DNA of 35,041 bases from Candidatus Hodarchaeota archaeon (GTDB lineage: Archaea; Asgardarchaeota; Heimdallarchaeia; Hodarchaeales; YT1-039). Every line of letters begins with the position of its first letter. Within the stretch, counting starts at the first letter, position 1. Positions 25,490-32,873 of the stretch are shown here, piece after piece. The notes beneath the pieces were generated by a model that saw nothing but the letters and a program-made list of their open reading frames with translations, was not told the origin of the DNA and did not search any database. The DNA lies in assembly GCA_016840025.1 (NCBI GenBank), contig JAEOTF010000018.1, positions 1 to 35,041 on the forward strand, given 5' to 3'. A program made the position numbers and the translations under genes.

Positions 25490-26737
25490 ATGACTCAATA
25501 TAAGTCAAATTATCTGGAAGTTTTTGTCTTGAATGCTCCTATCATCGTAGTTCCTACATACTGGAGAAAAGGACTCCTTACGAATGAAGATATGGCCTAT
25601 GATCATGCAACTGATCTAGTTGATCCAGAAGAGACTCTCTCCAAAACACTTCTCTCTTTTTCAAAGATAAATGGAGAATTTGATGTTTTGGTAATTGGGG
25701 CACCTTCCAAACCTTCTATCGGTAAAGAAATGGACAGTAAAGTTCTAGAGATAATAAACGGTCTTAATCTACCATATAACATCTTTTACTTTGGTTTTAA
25801 GGAATTTAACAATTTAAAAAAGTTTTTAACTTCTATTTTTTCCGTGGATCTTTCAAAACTTTATTCTAATCAAGGGTATGGGAGTGTACGCAATCTTTGT
25901 ATCTTTATCCCACATTTGTTAAACTATAATATCGCTATTTTAATCGATGATGATGAACTTATAACTGATGAAGATTTTATCAAAAAAGCAACCGAATTTA
26001 TTGGTAAAAGACTAAATGAAAAACCTTTGGGATTAATTGTGGGATTATATCGGAATCTGGATGGTTCTATATATTCGGATGAAACAAAGAATCCTTGGTG
26101 GATGGAATTCTGGAATAAAGCTAAAAAAATGAATGAAGCTTTTCAAATTATTGAAGATCCTGATCTAACTCGTTTGGTGCCTACTCCTTTTGCTTTTGGC
26201 GGCAATATGGTGATAAGTAGAGAATGCTGGGTAAAAGCCCCTTTTGACCCTTTAATTGCTCGTGGAGAGGATATGGACTATTTAAGAAATGTAAAATATT
26301 TGGGATTTGATGTAAAACTGGATCGGACTCTTTCAATAACACATGCTCCTCCAGAGTCTCAAACACAAGAAATTGATAAGTTTAAACAAGATGTATCGAG
26401 GTTTCTTTACGCAAAAGCTAAATTAGAAAGCCTTGGGATAAATCTCGATGATTATGATCCCTATCCTGGATTTTTTCTTAAACAAACAGAAGGAAAGGTC
26501 TTGCTTACCGAACTACTTTATTACATCTTTCAGAATTCAAACACTATCCTGAATGTAGAAAATTCGAAAGATCTGCTTAAACAGTTGGAAAAAAGGAATT
26601 CCATCTTTAACAAAGCTTATACGTTTGCACAAAATAATTCTAACTTTTACATTAGATTTCAGAAACAATGGGAAGAATTCATGAGAAAAATTCCAGTAGA
26701 AATAACTTTTGAAATTGTAACGAAAATTAAACGCTAA
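25490..26737 (+). CDS. GT-A-fold glycosyltransferase
   Basis: A 415-residue soluble glycosyltransferase. Features of a GT-A, metal-dependent enzyme are IDDDE (152-156) as the DxD motif at the end of a strand (NIAILIDDDE), FGGNMVISRECW (236-247), ARGEDMDYLRN (257-267) as the acceptor/catalytic loop and THAPP (284-288) with a metal-ligand His. The C-terminal 120 residues are helical. It recalls the GT2, GT78 and GT81 groups, which include mannosylglycerate and glucosyl-3-phosphoglycerate synthases, but I cannot assign it to one. It shares a transcription unit with the GH13_18 phosphorylase, suggesting synthesis and breakdown of the same glucoside. Confidence 0.78.
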   Translation: MTQYKSNYLEVFVLNAPIIVVPTYWRKGLLTNEDMAYDHATDLVDPEETLSKTLLSFSKINGEFDVLVIGAPSKPSIGKEMDSKVLEIINGLNLPYNIFYFGFKEFNNLKKFLTSIFSVDLSKLYSNQGYGSVRNLCIFIPHLLNYNIAILIDDDELITDEDFIKKATEFIGKRLNEKPLGLIVGLYRNLDGSIYSDETKNPWWMEFWNKAKKMNEAFQIIEDPDLTRLVPTPFAFGGNMVISRECWVKAPFDPLIARGEDMDYLRNVKYLGFDVKLDRTLSITHAPPESQTQEIDKFKQDVSRFLYAKAKLESLGINLDDYDPYPGFFLKQTEGKVLLTELLYYIFQNSNTILNVENSKDLLKQLEKRNSIFNKAYTFAQNNSNFYIRFQKQWEEFMRKIPVEITFEIVTKIKR

Positions 26738-26770
26738 TTAATTTTATTAGGAAACTTTCGCTCCTGAAAT

Positions 26771-27451
26771 TTAATAACAAGAATCTGCTAAATTATAGTG
26801 GAAGTATTCTGTTTTCTTTGCATCAATCTCGCAATCGTCAGAGAATATGAATTTAACATTCCTATATGGATGAAAGAAGTTTAGTGAATCAGTTTTAATT
26901 CGGAGATTGTGGACAGTAACTTCTTTTGTAAAAGATCGACGTTTACCGAATAATTTTAACACTTTATCCGGAAACTCAGTCGCCCACTTTGTATGAAAAA
27001 TCGCATACTTTAGATTTACTGTAGGTGCGTGTACAATCCCTTTTATAGAAAGGTTTGTTCTTTTTTTCATTACAAAGGTTACTGAGTCAGAAGCAACTAG
27101 ATCGTTTTGTACAGTAACATCGCCTGTTAGCGTAGCGAAATCAGTCGAAATCTCTTTTGCAGTAAGTGGACCTTTAGCTTCTAAAGATTTAGCTGTAATA
27201 TTACCTTCCACTGTACATGATCCTTTAGTTTGAATCTTATCTGCGGAAAAAAGGTTATTGTGAATTTTTACTTGACCTTCGACTACTATAGACCCAATCG
27301 TGGATTTAACATCGCCTAAAGAAGTTAAAACACCATTTACATATATGGAATGAGCAGTAAGATTACCATGAGCCTCTAAAGTGCCATCCACACATAAATC
27401 GTCATTTAATAATATGTCCTCTTCAAACTGTATAAATCCTCGTTTTTTCAT
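26771..27451 (-). CDS. Bactofilin-like polymer-forming protein
   Basis: A 226-residue protein whose first about 150 residues are short beta-strand repeats typical of a right-handed beta-helix of the bactofilin/polymer-forming group. Each turn holds a hydrophobic-polar pattern with Gly-Asp/Asn corners (DDLCVDGTLEAHGNLTAHSI, YVNGVLTSLGDV, IVVEGQVKIHNNLF, CTVEGNITAKSLEAKGPL, TLTGDVTVQNDLVASDSV). The C-terminal part is different, aromatic and basic, and unrecognised. Bactofilins self-assemble into filaments; whether this one does is inference. No signal peptide is seen. ATG at 27451 is preferred over the GTG immediately before it. It is convergent with the GT-A gene and lies downstream of the surface-protein gene on the same strand. 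Confidence 0.65.
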   Translation of the reverse strand: MKKRGFIQFEEDILLNDDLCVDGTLEAHGNLTAHSIYVNGVLTSLGDVKSTIGSIVVEGQVKIHNNLFSADKIQTKGSCTVEGNITAKSLEAKGPLTAKEISTDFATLTGDVTVQNDLVASDSVTFVMKKRTNLSIKGIVHAPTVNLKYAIFHTKWATEFPDKVLKLFGKRRSFTKEVTVHNLRIKTDSLNFFHPYRNVKFIFSDDCEIDAKKTEYFHYNLADSCY

Positions 27452-27689
27452 CACTTTTACCAGCAGATATTGCGTATTATGAGTTAAACTGTATTCATGT
27501 ATATTGAACTGAACCTATATTAATCATTTCAACTTCATCTTATCCTCTTATTGTAGTTAACTCTTTTTGTGAACTTACAGTTTCATGATAATGAAGAAAC
27601 ATCCTCATATATTTGAGAGTGGAAGCAGAAAAATTTTGATCTAATTTTCAGAAAAAAAGAAGAAAGAGGAAGATAATGAAGTATTAGTT

Positions 27690-29798
27690 CTATTCCTTTC
27701 GTTTTCTCATTGTGATTAAAACTACCATGCCTATTAATCCCAATCCAAGTTCAAATCCTGCTATTTTTCCCGAATCCTCTGAACTAGATGAAGGACTAGT
27801 TATTACACCAGAAGTTACCATATAATCAGGATCGTGGGAGATAGCGAGACCATCCCATTTAGGATAACTAATAGCATAAAGATAGGTACGGCGCTCCACT
27901 TGTCCTCGCATATTAGTAATTATTGCGCCATTAGAGGAAGATCGTCCAAAACTCATTTCTGCAAAACGTAATGGAATTAACATCCCAATAGCATTCTGTT
28001 GTGTGCCATTCCATTCATAAGGAATGTCATCCAAGCGAATATCAGCAACCAATCTACCTCCATATCTATAACGGAAGCGAGAAATGCGTTTGGTTTCAAT
28101 TGTACTATCATCAACCTCTTGATCATCATCGGAGACTACTTCATCTACCGATCTCTCGGTTGAACGTTTGATAAAGTTAGAACCCATTAGATGAGCAAAG
28201 CTTAATCCTTCTAGAGGTTCTGTATCATTCCAGTTACCGAGGATATAGTCAAATTTAAGATGAGATTCACCGGTCATGGGATCAACGGTGAAATGAAAGA
28301 GCCCTGCAAGTTGGTCGATCTTCTCGGCAATTGGGGCATAGCTGCTATTAAAACCACTCCTATCTTCATCAATGTCAACTGGAAAGAGTCTTCCTTCGAC
28401 ATTAGAAAAATCAAAGCCAAAATTAAGTTCATTATCGGCTGTATTTGGAGCTTGATAGGTTTTATCACCGAAATCAACCACTCGGAATCGATAAAGAGCT
28501 TCACTTCCATTAGCTTGGTAAGCAACCCCTTCAGGGCTTTTTTCCATTTTCAGGGTCAAATGCCCATCGCCGTTGGTGTCATTGTAAATTATGTTCCCTA
28601 AACTGTGATGTTCTATGAAATCAAAGTCACTTGATGAAACATAAAGATGTCCTTGTGGAGTACGACGAAGCATTAATTCATTGATTCGTAATTGGGCAAT
28701 ACCAAAGCGAGCCTCTCGTTCAACGTAAGTTCCATCATAGACCTCGCTTCTTGGTCCGAGGAAGTAGGTAAACCGATGTACCGGGATGTTACCTAGGCCT
28801 AAACCCGCAGTTCGTTCATTGAACAATAATTTTAGATAATCATATAGTGTATGCGCGGATGACTCATCCTCATATTCCCATGTGTTTTCTATCTCAATAC
28901 TACCACTAATGGTTCTAGACTCATCAGTCATATATGTTATATGAAGAACTTCGTCTCCGGAGAAAGGTTGACTTCCAGTTGTCTCATTATTCTTGAGGTC
29001 ATCGAGTACATTAACCACAGATCCATCGTGATCCCAAAATATTACTACAGCATGATCATCAATCGTTGAAGTGACATCAAGATCAATTAAATCGTGTCGT
29101 GTTATTGTGAGGGAAGTATGGCCGTTTAACTCAGCTTCTAATGTGGTTAAAACTGGAAGAATTATGTCGACAAGCGCTACTGGATCATCAACCTCAAATG
29201 CACGGCAAATGGCAAATAGATTCAGTCTTACTTCAAGACTTAAATGCCAAATAAGTCGGTATAGCCGTCCTTCAAATACGGTGATCTCCAACCATCCTTC
29301 GAAATCGGATAAAGATTGAAGGTTTTCAGGACGTACATAAACATAGGCTAAAAAAGAAAAAGTAAAAGTGTAATAGTCATTTTCAACCAAACTTTGATCC
29401 ATAGTCGTCCAATAGTCATTGCCTTGTCCATCTAGAAGATTAGTAAGAGTACTATTCATGTTTAGGAGTTTTGTGGATAAGTCTGAAATCCCTGTTTTTA
29501 GTGAGGAAAGGTCGCTTATCTCCGCAGAAATGGTATTATCAACATCTATTGTATGTTCAAAAGTATCAGTTGCAGAGAAAGTCGTATAGAGTACATTAGT
29601 TCCTGTAAAATTGGCATTCTCCATTTGTGGAATATATCTGAGCAGTTCTCGCAATATTGCCGCTTTCATTGGTCCACGAGGATTTATTGCTCCAGGTGGA
29701 TGATGAGATACAGGCGCAGTGGCTGGTGTGATAAGTGAAGATCCAACCATCAAAATCCCCAGCAACCCAACAAGCATAATATGCATCATTTTTTTCAT
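27690..29798 (-). CDS. Large surface protein with signal peptide and C-terminal anchor, unknown
   Basis: A 702-residue exported protein. Residues 1-28 form a signal peptide (MKKMMHIMLVGLLGILMVGS then an Ala/Pro-rich cleavage area). The bulk is beta-rich and acidic, with many NxT/NxS sequons (NFTGTN, NSTLTN, NETTGS, NGSEALY). A possible calcium loop, DTNGDGHLTL, lies near residues 405-414. The C-terminus has a Ser-rich linker, IAGFE, a hydrophobic helix and MRKRKE, a tripartite anchor like that of the two binding proteins here. I do not recognise a catalytic domain. It may be a surface or S-layer-associated protein. An A+T-rich 300-bp region lies upstream. Confidence 0.8.
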   Translation of the reverse strand: MKKMMHIMLVGLLGILMVGSSLITPATAPVSHHPPGAINPRGPMKAAILRELLRYIPQMENANFTGTNVLYTTFSATDTFEHTIDVDNTISAEISDLSSLKTGISDLSTKLLNMNSTLTNLLDGQGNDYWTTMDQSLVENDYYTFTFSFLAYVYVRPENLQSLSDFEGWLEITVFEGRLYRLIWHLSLEVRLNLFAICRAFEVDDPVALVDIILPVLTTLEAELNGHTSLTITRHDLIDLDVTSTIDDHAVVIFWDHDGSVVNVLDDLKNNETTGSQPFSGDEVLHITYMTDESRTISGSIEIENTWEYEDESSAHTLYDYLKLLFNERTAGLGLGNIPVHRFTYFLGPRSEVYDGTYVEREARFGIAQLRINELMLRRTPQGHLYVSSSDFDFIEHHSLGNIIYNDTNGDGHLTLKMEKSPEGVAYQANGSEALYRFRVVDFGDKTYQAPNTADNELNFGFDFSNVEGRLFPVDIDEDRSGFNSSYAPIAEKIDQLAGLFHFTVDPMTGESHLKFDYILGNWNDTEPLEGLSFAHLMGSNFIKRSTERSVDEVVSDDDQEVDDSTIETKRISRFRYRYGGRLVADIRLDDIPYEWNGTQQNAIGMLIPLRFAEMSFGRSSSNGAIITNMRGQVERRTYLYAISYPKWDGLAISHDPDYMVTSGVITSPSSSSEDSGKIAGFELGLGLIGMVVLITMRKRKE

Positions 29799-30095
29799 TA
29801 TTTGATTCTCCTTGTTTTTTCAAGTATTACAGAGTTGTTCAAACAATTATAATTCCCATATTGCGAGTTTTTGAAGAAATGCTTATTCTTCTGTCGAAGA
29901 AGAGTGTTCGACAAATATCGAACTATTTTAGATTAAAAACTAAATTAACTACTTTAGCTAAGTCTAATATATTAAAAAAAATCCGTTCTTATGTGAACTA
30001 AAAGGATCAAGGGGAAGAGAAAAAAATAGTTGTGTCACATGAGTTTTTGTTTTTCAAACGCCTACTCCATGTAACAGGAACGTAGTTGTTTATCG
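29799..30095. other. Intergenic region upstream of the large surface protein
   Basis: About 300 bp between two minus-strand genes, A+T-rich, with an ATTCTCCTTG just before the start that reads CAAGGAGAAT on the coding strand (a good ribosome-binding site for the surface protein, 4 bases before its ATG). Nothing else was recognised. Confidence 0.45.
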
Positions 30096-30482
30096 TCACT
30101 GAATAGACTGTCTACTAAATTTACCTGTAATCTGTTCGTTAATACGTCTGATTAATGTGATACAATCAGCAGAAATTTGAATTTCTTGATTAAGCCATGC
30201 TTCGAGTTCTCGAAATATCTCTCTATCTTCTTCTGTGATAGGGACATGCTCAATCATTACCTCTTTTACATGATCTTCGGCACAAATCCTTTTAACGAAA
30301 CTCTTCAGAAAACTGGTATACGTTTTTGACTCATAGCCATTTCCATTATACCTTTTCTCGATAATTTTCTTTGTTTCAACGATTTTTTCAAGATCGGCAC
30401 CGGAGAGAAAGATATGTTTCATTCCTAAACCTTGGTCTACTCCATGATCCTCAAGGTTTGCTCGGACTTCATTGAATTCCAT
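30096..30482 (-). CDS. Hypothetical protein, 128 residues
   Basis: An acidic, mostly helical soluble protein starting MEFNEVRANLEDHGV. It has a GLGMKHIFLSGADLEKI segment, a Lys/Tyr-rich middle and a C-terminal helix pair (ITEEDREIFRELEAWL and ISADCITLIRRINEQITG). No known motif, signal or membrane helix is seen. A TATA-like box lies about 65 bases upstream on its strand (30546-30553). The reading frame is intact and has normal codon use, so I accept it as a gene, but function is unknown and neighbours give no clue. Confidence 0.6.
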   Translation of the reverse strand: MEFNEVRANLEDHGVDQGLGMKHIFLSGADLEKIVETKKIIEKRYNGNGYESKTYTSFLKSFVKRICAEDHVKEVMIEHVPITEEDREIFRELEAWLNQEIQISADCITLIRRINEQITGKFSRQSIQ

Positions 30483-30813
30483 GTGTCATTACGACCTATT
30501 CACTGTTCGCTCAGATATTATTTTCGCGGTCGCCTTTTAAATGTCTTATAAATCATTGCTTACATTGTTAATGAGAATTCAATCTTCTTGTCAAATTTTG
30601 AATATTTTATGAGTATATAATATAGAAAAGGAGAAGAAATATCACAAACTCTCACAAATTTAGAGATATTTATATAAATTAAGAGACGATGAATTCAATC
30701 AAAGAATTAGTTATGGAGAGATTATCTGTTCATTCTTCAGGAGTAATATTATACTTGACCTGACTATTATGTTTCTCTTCAAATTTACCAGTTAATAGGT
30801 AGGAGAACGCGAG
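30483..30813. other. Intergenic region between divergent small genes
   Basis: About 330 bp. TATA-like boxes are seen on both strands: ATTTATAA on the minus strand at 30546-30553 for the 128-residue gene, and TTTATATAA on the plus strand at 30669-30677, which could serve the small genes after 30814. A 24-codon open frame starting at 30689 has no ribosome-binding site and is not called. Confidence 0.4.
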
Positions 30814-30876
30814 ATGGATTTATTTCAGAAAAAGTTCATTTTTACTATCCCATTTGCAATTAAACACAAAAAGTGA
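30814..30876 (+). CDS. Very small open reading frame (20 residues)
   Basis: Encodes MDLFQKKFIFTIPFAIKHKK. AGGAG stands 8 bases before the ATG, an excellent ribosome-binding site. Five bases after its stop the next frame (30882) begins. The peptide is hydrophobic in the middle with basic ends, like a short membrane-associated or leader peptide. It might couple translation of the next frame. With only 20 codons, it could be a chance frame. Confidence 0.35.
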   Translation: MDLFQKKFIFTIPFAIKHKK

Positions 30877-30881
30877 AAAAA

Positions 30882-31049
30882 ATGAGTGAAGACACTAAGG
30901 AAGTTAAAAAGTGGATTAGAATGCGGGACTCGTGGGAAGTTAAAAAGTGGGTTGGACTGCAGGAACCCAGTAACTTACCTTTGATCTACTGTGGCACGTG
31001 GGGTCGGTATGTTGGTCACGAAGAACCTGTATCAGAATGGCGGATGTAA
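30882..31049 (+). CDS. Small unrecognised reading frame (55 residues), probably the first part of a broken gene
   Basis: Starts MSEDTKEVKKWIRMRDSWEV and ends SEWRM. It contains a duplicated EVKKW block made by a 15-base direct repeat 36 bases apart (30900-30914 and 30936-30950). It is rich in Trp and charged residues. It lies in the same reading frame as the following gene, and only TAA-GAA separates it from that gene's GTG. The two could therefore be one protein of about 223 residues interrupted by a single TAA. I recognise no family. Only a weak AAGTGA precedes the ATG. Confidence 0.5.
   Translation: MSEDTKEVKKWIRMRDSWEVKKWVGLQEPSNLPLIYCGTWGRYVGHEEPVSEWRM
30946..30964 (+). repeat. 19-bp direct repeat, copy 1
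   Basis: agtgggttggactgcagga, inside the 55-codon frame where it encodes WVGLQE. An identical copy lies 742 bp downstream at 31688-31706, beyond the 165-residue gene. Confidence 0.7.
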
Positions 31050-31052
31050 GAA

Positions 31053-31550
31053 GTGATTCATATCAGTGGCGAATGGGCAGTCAGAAAGGATACCACAACC
31101 ATGCGTGACTGTGCAGGTTATCCTAACAGCTACACAATCTATGATATTGGTCGAAAAAAACTGATAGACCGCGTTGAATATATCATATCGGGCAGGTGTC
31201 TAAAAGAGCTCGAATCCCGCCATCATAGGAACAAAGGTTCTCGATTTTACATAGAACAAAAAGCCTTGGTGAACGCCTATATAGAAGAACTCCGTCCTTA
31301 CTACGACAGAGGTGAATATACGCTTGAACAGATCGAAGCCGCTCCCGAGTCGGATACTGTAATCAAGCTGTTAGAAGCGATCATGGATCTTAAAAACCCC
31401 GAGAGCCATGATGGTCATGACTGCGCATGGGGTTCCGAATCTGAGTTCGTGACGTTCCTCAAAAAAGAGTATGGACTTGATTTAACGGCATTTCAGATTC
31501 ATGTTCCTAAAGAGGAACTTCCGTGGTGGGAGCCAACAGAGTTTGAATAG
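31053..31550 (+). CDS. Hypothetical protein, 165 residues (probable second part of a broken gene)
   Basis: Starts from GTG as MIHISGEWAVRKDTTTMRDC and ends PWWEPTEFE. It is a soluble, mixed alpha/beta protein with several His, Cys and Trp residues (ESHDGHDCAWGSESEF, RHHRNKGSRF). No family is recognised. There is no clear ribosome-binding site before the GTG, and the upstream 55-codon frame is in phase with it across one TAA. Either the start is reached by reinitiation, or both pieces belong to one inactivated gene. By eye it is G+C-richer than its neighbours, especially near 31390-31440, which suggests recent acquisition. Confidence 0.55.
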   Translation: MIHISGEWAVRKDTTTMRDCAGYPNSYTIYDIGRKKLIDRVEYIISGRCLKELESRHHRNKGSRFYIEQKALVNAYIEELRPYYDRGEYTLEQIEAAPESDTVIKLLEAIMDLKNPESHDGHDCAWGSESEFVTFLKKEYGLDLTAFQIHVPKEELPWWEPTEFE

Positions 31551-31871
31551 ATCCCGCTTACCTCTTTCTTTTTTATTTAGTTTGGTTTCCACAACGAACG
31601 TGGAATAGGCGAGACATAAGAAGTATTAAAGGCAAGCGAGGCTCTTTTATTTCCGCCGATAATCTGATCGTCCACTTGACCCACTCTAGTGGGTTGGACT
31701 GCAGGAGTCGTTAGGGGTAAACTGTCCATTTAAAAATAATATAAAGAACTCCCATCAAATTTAAGAGCTAATAGACTAAAACGAGTTTTAGAATAATAAA
31801 AACAAAATTAGTCGAATAATCCCTGGATTTCTATTAAGATAATTTGATAAGGCTAACTCTATTGAACTTAC
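31551..31871. other. Non-coding region with hairpins and a repeated segment
   Basis: About 320 bp. Just after the stop is a T-rich tract (31564-31577) that may terminate transcription. Hairpins follow: TTCCAC/GTGGAA with a 7-base loop at 31587-31605, ACCCACT/AGTGGGT with a 2-base loop at 31679-31694, and CTAAAA/TTTTAG with a 4-base loop at 31776-31791. The right half holds the second copy of the 19-bp repeat. Confidence 0.5.
31688..31706 (+). repeat. 19-bp direct repeat, copy 2
   Basis: Identical to 30946-30964. Here it begins at the right arm of the ACCCACT/AGTGGGT hairpin and lies outside any gene, although the same frame again reads WVGLQE. The two copies bracket the 165-residue gene. Confidence 0.7.
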
Positions 31872-32204
31872 TTAGCTTTTTATTAGTAATAAATCATTAG
31901 GAGGTAAATGAACAGGTTCAAATAGGGTTTTTGGAACTCCTTGCTCTATCAACCAATTCTGCACATCAAGATCTGTTCCGTCATAATAGATCTTAATCTT
32001 ATTATCTTTGTATTCAACGTGTAATATCGGTGTATGAATACGTTTAGCCCCAACCCAGCCTGTTGCCAAAACCTCGAAATGACCTTTTGATCGGATAATA
32101 ACTTCTTTAAACTCGAGATTCTCGGGAGGGTATTTACTTATAAAGGTTGTAATCTCTTCTAACAGATCCAAAATCTTCTCTTCAGTTATTATTGTACGAT
32201 CCAC
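31872..32204 (-). CDS. xisI: XisI-family protein
   Basis: A 110-residue protein of the XisI family (fdxN element excision controlling factor), matching the family length of about 110. Recognisable parts are an N-terminal helix (ILDLLEEITTFISKYPP), a central sheet (HTPILHVEYKDNKIKIYYDGTDLDVQNWL) and the C-terminal GVPKTLFEPVHLPP that is typical of the family. The start is GTG at 32204, with GGGGTGA 7 bases upstream inside xisH; the genes overlap by 16 bp, so they are translationally coupled. In Anabaena XisI acts with XisH and the recombinase XisF in excision of the fdxN element. No recombinase is seen here. The pair may form a nuclease-regulator unit. Confidence 0.88.
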   Translation of the reverse strand: MDRTIITEEKILDLLEEITTFISKYPPENLEFKEVIIRSKGHFEVLATGWVGAKRIHTPILHVEYKDNKIKIYYDGTDLDVQNWLIEQGVPKTLFEPVHLPPNDLLLIKS

Positions 32205-32608
32205 TCTTCTATCACCCCAGTTTGATGGTTATATATAATTAAGTTCATAGATTCTAATGATAAAAATTCATTGAGCTCAGCATCCTGTATAAGCTCATTA
32301 TAAGTTCGTAAAGGCACTGCGGCAAAAAGAATTCGTTCTGGTTCACGCTTTGAAAGAGCATATCTATAAAGACGAATTTGTCCGACCATTTTTTCCAATT
32401 CATTCAACAATGATGGACTAGCAAAGTTTTTTATTTCTACTGCAATTTTTTTTCCTTCCTTTTCCGCAGCGATAAGTTTTTCTGCTCCAAGATCCACTAA
32501 TACAGTTCTTATTCCAATATTAAGGGGAAAAGGGTCATGAGTAATAACCCATCCATCTTTTATTAGAGATTCTTTTACAACCTCATGATAAATGTCTTTG
32601 ATTGGCAT
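32189..32608 (-). CDS. xisH: XisH-family protein (PD-(D/E)XK-like fold)
   Basis: A 139-residue XisH protein, the usual family length. The opening MPIKDIYHEVVKESLIKDGW followed by THDPFPL is diagnostic. A nuclease-like core VDLGAEKLIAAEKEGKK then AVEIKNF supplies Asp39 and Glu58-x-Lys60, matching a PD-(D/E)XK arrangement. Then come a helix with Gln77, LYRYALSKREPERILFAAV and a terminal strand ending EEWIVQ. The family is required for fdxN element excision in cyanobacteria but is widespread without that element. No ribosome-binding site precedes the ATG, so the mRNA may be leaderless. It is followed directly by xisI. Occurrence in an apparently Asgard genome suggests horizontal transfer. Confidence 0.9.
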   Translation of the reverse strand: MPIKDIYHEVVKESLIKDGWVITHDPFPLNIGIRTVLVDLGAEKLIAAEKEGKKIAVEIKNFASPSLLNELEKMVGQIRLYRYALSKREPERILFAAVPLRTYNELIQDAELNEFLSLESMNLIIYNHQTGVIEEWIVQ

Positions 32609-32873
32609 ATAAGGAGATTGATAGGTATTTGATAAATATAAACATTACCTAAGGATATAAAGTTAGTTCTCTCCAAAAAAGCTGGATCGTTTAATTTCTA
32701 AATAATAATATAGAAGAGATTCAAATTGTTCGTTAGAGTAAATTAGGAATCATAATTATTGTTAAATTTAAAAAAACTAATTGATAGGTATAGGATCAAT
32801 AGTGTAGTCAAGCCCATTTATGATTTTATATACCTTTAATGATAATTTCTCAATTAGAAGGAAGGCGTTTTGT

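Noticed and set aside
30689..30763. A 24-codon frame starting at 30689
   Set aside because: No ribosome-binding site, and a TATA-like box immediately before it would start transcription inside the frame.
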